DNA from: an uncultured Collinsella sp.
GTDB lineage: Bacteria; Actinomycetota; Coriobacteriia; Coriobacteriales; Coriobacteriaceae
Length of the DNA: 7,393 nucleotides
Direction of reading: 5' to 3'
Assembly (NCBI GenBank): GCA_900549335.1
Contig: UROJ01000074.1
Location: forward strand, 1-7,393
Under the pieces are notes generated by a model that worked only from the letters and a program-made list of their open reading frames with translations, was not told the origin of the DNA and did no database searches. Position numbers and translations under genes: made by a program. This document shows, one piece after another, positions 1 to 4,852 of the stretch (its first letter is position 1; every line of letters begins with the position of its first letter).

Positions 1-646
1 CGGTATAGCCGTCCTGCGGCATGCCCTGGAAAGGAGCCTGCGGGAAGTAACGATCGTCATCGCCTACAAAGACGGGAACGCGGCCGGTGATCGAGGGGTC
101 GATCTGGTCGGGCGTCTGGCCCCACTGCTTCATGGTGTAATGCAAAAAGACGTTCTCGTAGACGTAATCGGCGACCTCGGCAAGATCCGGGTCGTTCTTC
201 TTACGCAGCTCCATAATGGGCACCTTGACATCCTTGCCAAAGGTCTCCACGAGCTTCTGATACAGCTCCTCGCCGCGCTCGTCACCAAAGGCGAGCTTGA
301 GACTCGCATGGTTGAAGGGCACGGGCATAAGGGTACCGTTGATGTTGGCGAGCACCTTGTGCTGATAATCCGTCCACTTGGTAAAGCGCGACAGGAAGTT
401 ATGCACGCGCTCGTTAAAGGTATGGTAGATGTGCGGGCCATACTCGTGGACAAGGATTCCCGCCTCGTCAGTGCAGTCGAAGGCATTGCCCGCAATGTGG
501 CTACGGCGCTCCAAAACGGCAACACGATAGCCGATGGTCTCGGCAAGACGGCGGGCGCAAACGGCACCGGCATATCCAGCACCGACGACAATCATGTCGT
601 ACGCGCCGGCGTTAAAGCCTTCAGGCAGGCCTGAGGTAATCTGCAT
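1..646 (-). CDS. glf: UDP-galactopyranose mutase, partial (N-terminal 215 residues)
   Basis: This flavoenzyme interconverts UDP-galactopyranose and UDP-galactofuranose, supplying galactofuranose for cell-surface glycans in the cytoplasm. The reading frame runs off the left edge of the window, so the C-terminal part is missing. Visible features in order: a dinucleotide-binding loop GAGYAG (residues 22-27), an acidic end of the second strand in VLERRSHIAGN (44-54), the family signature YGPHIYHTF (69-77), the KQWG motif (173-176), and an arginine 14 residues after that tryptophan (R189), where the family has an essential active-site arginine. The ATG at 646 is chosen because AAGGAG lies 5 bases upstream (657-652). 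It gives about 15 residues before the nucleotide-binding strand, somewhat longer than usual; the internal Met18 has no ribosome binding site. The gene is divergent from pta and shares its promoter region. Identification is secure from the motifs. Confidence 0.95.
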   Translation of the reverse strand, partial: MQITSGLPEGFNAGAYDMIVVGAGYAGAVCARRLAETIGYRVAVLERRSHIAGNAFDCTDEAGILVHEYGPHIYHTFNERVHNFLSRFTKWTDYQHKVLANINGTLMPVPFNHASLKLAFGDERGEELYQKLVETFGKDVKVPIMELRKKNDPDLAEVADYVYENVFLHYTMKQWGQTPDQIDPSITGRVPVFVGDDDRYFPQAPFQGMPQDGYT

Positions 647-660
647 CGATACTCCTTGTC

Positions 661-690
661 AAAAGCCACGGGCTCGTTAGCTGGGCTTTT
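661..690 (-). other. Hairpin in glf leader next to ribosome binding site
   Basis: AAAAGCC (661-667) and GGCTTTT (684-690) are perfect 7-bp inverted arms, with a further short GCT/AGC pairing inside the loop. Read on the minus strand, the hairpin ends in TTTT only three bases before the AAGGAG of glf. It could act as a weak attenuator or mask the ribosome binding site. The structure is seen directly; the function is inferred and unsupported by any further signal. Confidence 0.3.
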
Positions 691-708
691 CTCGAACATT
701 CTTCGAGA
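690..708. promoter_or_regulatory. Operator-like inverted repeat upstream of glf
   Basis: TCTCGAA (690-696), a 5-base spacer, then TTCGAGA (702-708) form a perfect 19-bp palindrome lying between the predicted glf -10 box and the glf start. It resembles a dimeric repressor site. It looks superficially like the Gram-positive LexA box, but the half-site spacing is off by one, so I do not assign it to LexA. The regulator is unknown. Confidence 0.3.
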
Positions 709-724
709 CATATTTATCAGAGCG

Positions 725-730
725 ATTATA
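725..730 (-). promoter_or_regulatory. Candidate glf promoter -10 box
   Basis: The minus strand reads TATAAT here, about 80 bases upstream of the glf start. At a 17-base spacing the -35 position reads CTCATT, a poor match to TTGACA. The exact -10 hexamer in the divergent spacer supports a promoter; the missing -35 keeps confidence moderate. Confidence 0.4.
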
Positions 731-744
731 GCGCTAATGCGTCC

Positions 745-750
745 TATAAT
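745..750 (+). promoter_or_regulatory. pta: Candidate pta promoter -10 box
   Basis: The plus strand reads TATAAT here, about 127 bases upstream of the pta start, implying a leader of roughly 120 nucleotides. The -35 position at 17-base spacing reads GCGATT, which is weak. This box is the mirror image of the glf -10 box: ATTATAG (725-731) and CTATAAT (744-750) form an inverted repeat, so the two promoters face away from each other across only about 12 bases. Confidence 0.4.
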
Positions 751-802
751 GAGCTTGCCACACAAGGAAAGCTCAAGCACCGCGGCGTACATAATTGAAA
801 GG

Positions 803-825
803 TAAACCCGCTAGCAGCGGGTTTA
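803..825 (+). other. Terminator-like hairpin in the pta leader
   Basis: A perfect 10-bp stem, TAAACCCGCT (803-812) and AGCGGGTTTA (816-825), closes on a 3-base loop and is followed by TTCG rather than a long T-run. It lies between the predicted pta promoter and the pta start, 52 bases before the ATG. No plus-strand gene lies upstream inside the window for it to terminate, because glf is divergent. It could be an attenuator, an mRNA-stabilising structure, or the end of a small transcript. Only the hairpin itself is certain. Confidence 0.5.
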
Positions 826-877
826 TTCGTGTACAGCCGAGGGCCTGGAGCTTAGCAAAACGCTTGTAAGGAGTAAC

Positions 878-1858
878 ATGAGCGATTTCCTAAACCGTAT
901 GAAGTCTGCCGCCAAGGCCGACCTTAAGACGATCGTCCTGCCCGAGGGCGAGGATCCGCGCACTATCGTCGCGGCCACCAAAATCATCGAGGAGGGCCTG
1001 GCAAAGATCGTCATCCTGGGCAACCCCGACGAGATCAACGTTCCCGGCGCTACCGTTATCGACCCACGCAATGCCGAGAAGCACGAGGAGTACGCACAGA
1101 AGTTTGCCGAGCTCCGCGCCAAGAAGGGCGTTACCATCGAGCAGGCTCGCGCCCAGGTGATGGACGCCACCTACTTTGGCACCATGATGGTCAAGATGGG
1201 CGATGCCGACGGCCTGGTCTCCGGCGCCTGCCACTCCACCGCCGACACCCTGCGCCCCGCGCTGCAGATCCTCAAAACCGCCCCGGGCACCAAGCTGGTC
1301 TCGGCCTTCTTCGTGATGTGCACCGACACCCCGCAGTTCGGCACCGACGGCACGCTGATCTTCGCCGACTGTGGTCTCAATATCAACCCGTCCTCCGACG
1401 AACTCTCCGAGATCGCCATCGCCTCCGCTCACTCCTGGTCCACCTTCATGGGCAACGTTGAGCCGCACGTGGCCATGCTCTCCTACTCCACCATGGGTTC
1501 CGCCGGTGGCGAGGTCGCCAAGAAGGTCCAGGAGGCCGTGAAGTTCTGCAAGGAGAAGGCTCCCGAGCTCGCCATCGACGGTGACCTGCAGCTCGATGCT
1601 GCCATCGTCCCCACCGTCGCCCAGCTCAAGGCTCCCGGCTCCTCTGTCGCCGGCAAGGCCAACGTGCTCGTATTCCCCGACCTCGAGGCCGGCAACATCG
1701 GCTACAAGCTGGTCCAGCGCTTCGCCGGCGCCGACGCCTACGGCCCCATCCTGCAGGGCATCGCCAAGCCGGTTAACGACCTTTCGCGCGGCTGCTCTGC
1801 CGACGACATCGTGGGTGTCGTGGCCATCACCGCCGTCCAGGCTCAGATGGCTGAGTAG
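878..1858 (+). CDS. pta: Phosphate acetyltransferase
   Basis: The enzyme catalyses acetyl-CoA + phosphate = acetyl-phosphate + CoA in the cytoplasm, the first step of acetate fermentation and the partner reaction of acetate kinase. At 326 residues it is a short, single-domain PTA_PTB-family protein without the long N-terminal extension of the E. coli type. Recognisable blocks are IVLPEGEDPR (19-28), SGACHSTADTLRPALQIL (115-132), a DLQLDAAIVP block (236-245), NVLVFPDLEAGNIGYKLVQR (262-281) and GPILQGIAKPVNDLSRGCS (289-307). The S303-R304 pair in the last block matches the catalytic Ser-Arg of the Methanosarcina enzyme. AAGGAG (868-873), 4 bases before the ATG, fixes the start. The gene stands alone, facing the two acetate kinase genes rather than heading an operon with them. 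Confidence 0.96.
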   Translation: MSDFLNRMKSAAKADLKTIVLPEGEDPRTIVAATKIIEEGLAKIVILGNPDEINVPGATVIDPRNAEKHEEYAQKFAELRAKKGVTIEQARAQVMDATYFGTMMVKMGDADGLVSGACHSTADTLRPALQILKTAPGTKLVSAFFVMCTDTPQFGTDGTLIFADCGLNINPSSDELSEIAIASAHSWSTFMGNVEPHVAMLSYSTMGSAGGEVAKKVQEAVKFCKEKAPELAIDGDLQLDAAIVPTVAQLKAPGSSVAGKANVLVFPDLEAGNIGYKLVQRFAGADAYGPILQGIAKPVNDLSRGCSADDIVGVVAITAVQAQMAE

Positions 1859-1873
1859 CGTACGCACTCGCCC

Positions 1874-2004
1874 GAAGGCCGTACGGGTTAACCCCTGAAA
1901 ACGTCCTCGACCAATGAAACGCCCCCGTTCTGCTCCTTCGGAGCTACGAACGGGGGCGTTTCTGGTCTGCGGAATGTTTTCAGGGGTTAACCCGTACGGC
2001 CTTC
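1874..2004. repeat. 131-bp nested palindrome with 29-bp perfect inverted arms
   Basis: The left arm (1874-1902) and right arm (1976-2004) are perfect reverse complements over 29 bases. Each arm contains overlapping small palindromes, CCGTACGG and GGGTTAACCC. Further in, TCC (1904-1906) pairs with GGA (1971-1973), and GACCA (1909-1913) with TGGTC (1963-1967). Then a perfect 14-bp stem (1917-1930 with 1948-1961) and an apical 5-bp stem GCTCC/GGAGC (1932-1936 with 1940-1944) follow. About 56 of the possible pairs form. I see no flanking target-site duplication and no ORF inside. It may be a MITE-like or REP-like dispersed element that carries a terminator, or an over-extended bidirectional terminator. 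The structure is certain; its nature is not. Confidence 0.8.
1917..1961. terminator. Bidirectional intrinsic terminator at the end of pta
   Basis: AAACGCCCCCGTTC (1917-1930) and GAACGGGGGCGTTT (1948-1961) form a perfect GC-rich 14-bp stem with A- and T-runs at its base, capped by a GCTCC/GGAGC stem. It starts 58 bases after the pta stop codon, on the side where pta and the first acetate kinase gene converge. It is the core of the larger palindrome. Confidence 0.75.
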
Positions 2005-2153
2005 TACCGTCACGTGGCATTCAGGGGATCTGGGGTGGACGGCGGCTTGGCTACGAGCTGGGGCTGAGGATCTGAATGGATGGGTGTCGTTGCTGGGAGC
2101 GCAGGCGTTACTGGTGATGATCACTTTGGGACTGGAATTTCCGCCTGCTAGTA

Positions 2154-2189
2154 AAAAGGCCTCCGGAGCTGTTGCTCTGGAGGCCTTTT
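2154..2189 (-). terminator. Intrinsic terminator of the downstream acetate kinase gene
   Basis: The arms 2154-2169 and 2174-2189 pair at 15 of 16 positions around a 4-base loop. On the minus strand the GC-rich stem ends in a five-base T-run (2157-2153). It begins 21 bases past the acetate kinase stop codon. Between it and the large palindrome (2005-2153) I see only G-rich non-coding sequence without a supported feature. Confidence 0.8.
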
Positions 2190-2210
2190 GTTCAAATGCT
2201 GACGAGTGCG

Positions 2211-3389
2211 TTAGTTATTCGCGGTCAGGCGCTCGACGTCGTGGGCGATCATGTATTCCTCGTCGGTGGGGATGACCATGACCGTGACGGAAGAGCCGGC
2301 GGCGCTGATGACCTGCGGGCCGCTGCCCACGGCCTCACGGTTCTTGTTGTTGTCGATGCGCACGCCCAACCACTCAAAGCAGTCGCAGAAGGCCTTGCGG
2401 ATCGACCAGTCGTTCTCGCCGATGCCAGCAGTGAAGGTAATGGTATCCACGCCCGCCATAGAAGCGATCATGGAGCCGGCCTGCTGCATAGCCTTATAGG
2501 CGAACATATCGAAGGCGAGCAGGCAGCGCTCATCTCCCTCGGAGGCGCGCGTGCGAATGTCGCGGGCGTCGTTGGAGATACCCGAGATGGCGAGCAGACC
2601 AGACTGTTTGTTCATCATGTCGTCGACTTCCTGGTAGCTGTAGCCGCCCTCGCGCTGCAGGTAGCACACGGTAGCCGGGTCGATAGAGCCGCAGCGGGTT
2701 CCCATCATCAGGCCGTCAAGCGGCGTGAGCCCCATCGTGGTGTCACGGCATACACCGTCCTCGATGGCGGCAAGCGAGGCGCCGTTGCCCAAATGGCACG
2801 AGAGCAGGCGGTGGCAGCGCGAGCCCAGGATCTCCTTGGCCATCATCCACTCATAGCGGTGGCTCGTACCGTGGGCTCCGTACTTGCGCACGTGATACTT
2901 GTCGCACACGTCCTTGGGCAGGGCGTAGGTGTAGGCGACCTCGGGCATGGTCATGTGGAACGAGGTGTCGAAGACGGCCACGTTGGGCAGCTCCGGATAC
3001 TTCTCACGGCAATACTCAATCGCCGCCGCCTCGCCGTAGTTGTGCAGCGGAGCAAGCGGTGCCACCTCGAGAATCTTAGCCATGACCTCGTCGTCGACGA
3101 CCGCAGAATCATCGAAGTGCCAGCCGCCTTGAACGATGCGATGTCCAATGCCATCAATCGTAAAGTCGGTCTTCTCGAGCTCCTCGAGCACGCGAGCGAT
3201 AGCAGAGCGATGATCGGGGAAGGGAACCTCCTCGGTCTGTTTGGCGCCACCGTTCTCGGAGTGGCCAAAGATGCCCATGTCCGATCCGATACGCTCGCAG
3301 TTGCCCTTGGCGAAAACCTCGCGGGTATCGGTATCCAAAAGCTGATATTTAAGGCTTGAACTGCCGGCGTTGACAACAAGTACGTTCAT
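2211..3389 (-). CDS. ackA: Acetate kinase, copy with canonical motifs
   Basis: The enzyme transfers the phosphoryl group of acetyl-phosphate to ADP, giving acetate and ATP, and uses the product of Pta. It has 392 residues, close to the usual 395-400. Family blocks seen: NAGSSSLKY (7-15), GHRIVQGG (82-89) with the substrate-binding arginine R84, PLAPLHN (111-117), FDTSFH (140-145) with D141, GAHGTSHRY (171-179) with catalytic H173, CHLGNGAS (198-205), TPLDGLMMGTRCGSIDP (222-238) with R232, TAGIGEN (320-326) and PTDEE (374-378). Compared with common family sequences, Q87 replaces the histidine of HRVVHGG and S235 replaces the aspartate of GDIDP; the neighbouring paralogue shares both changes. 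The start is set by AAGGAG 4 bases upstream (3399-3394). It is second in tandem after the other ackA gene, but separated from it by a terminator and its own leader. Confidence 0.95.
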   Translation of the reverse strand: MNVLVVNAGSSSLKYQLLDTDTREVFAKGNCERIGSDMGIFGHSENGGAKQTEEVPFPDHRSAIARVLEELEKTDFTIDGIGHRIVQGGWHFDDSAVVDDEVMAKILEVAPLAPLHNYGEAAAIEYCREKYPELPNVAVFDTSFHMTMPEVAYTYALPKDVCDKYHVRKYGAHGTSHRYEWMMAKEILGSRCHRLLSCHLGNGASLAAIEDGVCRDTTMGLTPLDGLMMGTRCGSIDPATVCYLQREGGYSYQEVDDMMNKQSGLLAISGISNDARDIRTRASEGDERCLLAFDMFAYKAMQQAGSMIASMAGVDTITFTAGIGENDWSIRKAFCDCFEWLGVRIDNNKNREAVGSGPQVISAAGSSVTVMVIPTDEEYMIAHDVERLTANN

Positions 3390-3407
3390 GAGACTCCTTT
3401 GCAGTGC

Positions 3408-3444
3408 AATACGGCCGACGCAGACCCCTTAAGGCGGCCGTATT
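3408..3444 (-). other. Stem-loop in the leader of the downstream ackA
   Basis: AATACGGCCG (3408-3417) and CGGCCGTATT (3435-3444) form a perfect 10-bp stem. Its 17-base loop contains the palindrome CCTTAAGG (3427-3434). The stem ends 18 bases before the start codon and 8 bases before AAGGAG. On the minus strand no T-run follows it, so it is more likely a leader structure than a terminator for this direction; on the plus strand it is followed by TTAATA. Confidence 0.5.
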
Positions 3445-3455
3445 TTAATAAGAAG

Positions 3456-3482
3456 TTATCATATCTTGATAAATAGCTATCA
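3456..3482. promoter_or_regulatory. Operator-like alternating half-sites upstream of ackA
   Basis: TTATCA (3456-3461), 5 bases, TGATAA (3467-3472) form a perfect 17-bp palindrome. A third half-site, TATCA (3478-3482), makes TGATA-N6-TATCA with the middle one. The AT-rich stretch also contains weak -10-like hexamers on the minus strand (TATGAT at 3463-3458, TAAAAT at 3447-3442), so the promoter of the downstream ackA probably lies here. The binding protein is not recognised. Confidence 0.4.
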
Positions 3483-3502
3483 GCATATCGCCCAACGAGC
3501 AC

Positions 3503-3541
3503 AAAAGAGGGGCCGAACGGCGCTCGGTCGTCCAGCCCCTC
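3503..3541 (-). terminator. Intrinsic terminator of the upstream acetate kinase gene
   Basis: GAGGGGC (3507-3513) pairs with GCCCCTC (3535-3541), with an inner CCGA/TCGG pairing. On the minus strand the stem is followed by TTTT (3506-3503). A register-shifted alternative pairs AAGAGGGG (3505-3512) with CCCCTCTT (3541-3548). It begins 11 bases past the stop codon of the upstream kinase gene, so the two kinase genes probably have largely separate transcripts. Confidence 0.65.
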
Positions 3542-3552
3542 CCCTCTTGCAA

Positions 3553-4731
3553 TTACTTGCCGTTGACGATGCGCTCGACGTCGGAAGCGATCATGAACTC
3601 CTCGTCCGTGGGGATGACGAAAATCTTGACCTTGGAATCCTTGGCGGACAGGCACCAAGCGCCGTCGCCGCGCAGGGCGTTGCGGGCATGGTCCATCTTG
3701 ACGCCCATAAAGGCCAGACGGTCGGCCACGCCAGCGCGGACAGCCGGAGCGTGCTCGCCGATGCCGGCGGTAAAGACCAGGGTGTCCATGCCGCACATGG
3801 AAGCAGCCATCTCGGCAGCCTTGGCGGCAATCTTGTAGACAAACATGTCGAAGGCGAGCTGAGCATCGGGGTCACCAGCGGCGGCGAGCTCCTCGACGTT
3901 GCGGCAGTCGTTGGTCTTGCCGCCGGTCACAGCCAAAAGGCCGGACTTCTTGTTCATCATCTCGTCGACCTCGTCGAAGGTGTAGCCACCCTCGCGCTGC
4001 AGGTAGCACACGGTAGCCGGGTCGATGGAGCCGCAGCGGGTGCCCATCATGACGCCATCGAGCGGGGTGAGGCCCATGGTGGTGTCCATGCACTTGCCGT
4101 CCTCGATAGCGCACAGGGAAGCGCCGGAGCCGATATGGCACACGACGACCTTGCGGGCCTCGCCGTTGGTCATCTCGGCGACCTTCTTGGAGATGTAACG
4201 GTAGCTGGTGCCGTGGGCGCCGTACTTACGGATGTGCAGCTTGTCGCAAACGTCCTTGGGTAGAGCGTAAGTCTTGGCGACCTCGGGCATGTTGAAGTGG
4301 AAAGCGGTGTCATAGACCGTGACGTTGGGCAGGTCGGGATACTGCTCCAGGCAGAACTCGATAACGTTGGCCTCGGGGTTGTTGTGGAGCGGCGCCAGCG
4401 GGGCGACCTCGCGGATCTTAGCGAGAACGTCCTCGTCGACGAGGGAGGAATCGCCAAAGTACCAACCGCCCTGAACGATGCGATGGCCGATGCCCTCGAT
4501 CTTGACGCCGTTGGCCTCGAGGTCCTTCAGGACGACCTCGATGGCGACCTTGTGGTCGGGGAACTCGATGTTCTCGGTCACCTTCTTGGAACCGTTAGCA
4601 GCGTGGGTGAAGGTACCGCCGGTAAAGCAGACGCGCTCGCAGGAGCCCTTTGCGGACACCTTGTGGGACTTGGTGTCGATGACCTGATACTTAAGGGTCG
4701 AAGATCCCGCGTTGACGACCAGAACGTTCAT
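3553..4731 (-). CDS. Acetate kinase paralogue with altered conserved residues
   Basis: This is a second 392-residue acetokinase-family protein, about 59% identical to its downstream neighbour by hand alignment. It retains NAGSSTLKY (7-15), R84 in GHRIVQGG, PLAPLHN, D141 in the VYDTAFH block, H173 in AHGTS, R232 in GTRCGSIDP and PTDEE (374-378), so phosphotransferase chemistry is plausible. It departs from the family where the neighbour does not: Y177 replaces the second histidine of HGTSH, S202 replaces the asparagine of HLGNGAS, and H327 replaces the asparagine of GIGEN. It may be an acetate kinase with changed kinetics or a kinase for another short-chain acyl phosphate such as propionyl-phosphate; the sequence does not decide. 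The start is supported by GGGAG 4 bases upstream (4740-4736). Codon use and G+C look like its neighbour's, so recent import is not indicated. Confidence 0.92.
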   Translation of the reverse strand: MNVLVVNAGSSTLKYQVIDTKSHKVSAKGSCERVCFTGGTFTHAANGSKKVTENIEFPDHKVAIEVVLKDLEANGVKIEGIGHRIVQGGWYFGDSSLVDEDVLAKIREVAPLAPLHNNPEANVIEFCLEQYPDLPNVTVYDTAFHFNMPEVAKTYALPKDVCDKLHIRKYGAHGTSYRYISKKVAEMTNGEARKVVVCHIGSGASLCAIEDGKCMDTTMGLTPLDGVMMGTRCGSIDPATVCYLQREGGYTFDEVDEMMNKKSGLLAVTGGKTNDCRNVEELAAAGDPDAQLAFDMFVYKIAAKAAEMAASMCGMDTLVFTAGIGEHAPAVRAGVADRLAFMGVKMDHARNALRGDGAWCLSAKDSKVKIFVIPTDEEFMIASDVERIVNGK

Positions 4732-4784
4732 GTGTCTCCCTACTAACAGGCGGTGTGGCGCCGCCAGGTTACATACGCTTCAAT

Positions 4785-4818
4785 AATAAACCCAAACGCC
4801 CTCGCGCTCGGGTTTATT
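4785..4818 (-). terminator. Terminator after the MFS gene / hairpin in the ackA-paralogue leader
   Basis: AATAAACCC (4785-4793) and GGGTTTATT (4810-4818) form a perfect 9-bp stem. On the minus strand it ends in TTTATTATT, suiting an intrinsic terminator for the MFS gene, whose stop codon is 34 bases upstream. It also lies 53 bases before the kinase start. AACGCC (4819-4824) can pair with GGCGTT (4795-4800), and this alternative crosses the terminator stem. A GC-rich GGCGG/CCGCC stem (4749-4765) follows closer to the kinase gene. I see no convincing separate promoter for the kinase; a weak TATGTA lies just after the hairpin. Confidence 0.6.
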
Positions 4819-4852
4819 GGCGTTGATATATAAGTTATCGGTGTCTAAATAC

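Noticed and set aside
690..708. LexA (SOS) box upstream of glf
   Set aside because: CGAAC is present, but the second half-site is displaced by one base relative to CGAAC-N4-GTTCG, and glf is not an expected SOS gene.
755..805. Leader peptide before pta, starting at a TTG and ending in the hairpin arm
   Set aside because: The 16-codon frame has no ribosome binding site and no run of regulatory codons; its stop inside the hairpin is probably chance.
890..2020. Long minus-strand open frame opposite pta
   Set aside because: It is antisense to a certain pta gene, has low-complexity G/D/V/L-rich translation typical of the complement of G+C-rich codons, no family motif and no convincing ribosome binding site, and it runs into the palindrome.
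1861..2030. Insertion-sequence or prophage attachment remnant at the palindrome
   Set aside because: No transposase or integrase fragment and no clear target-site duplication flank the arms, so only a repeat is annotated.
2172..3359. Long plus-strand open frame opposite the downstream acetate kinase
   Set aside because: Its 395-codon length comes from codon bias on the opposite strand of ackA; the H/V/A/G-rich translation resembles no protein and it begins inside the ackA terminator.
3466..4263. Plus-strand open frame opposite the kinase paralogue
   Set aside because: It is similar in composition to the other antisense frame, as expected because the two kinase genes are homologous. No start signal was seen, and the kinase on the other strand is certain.
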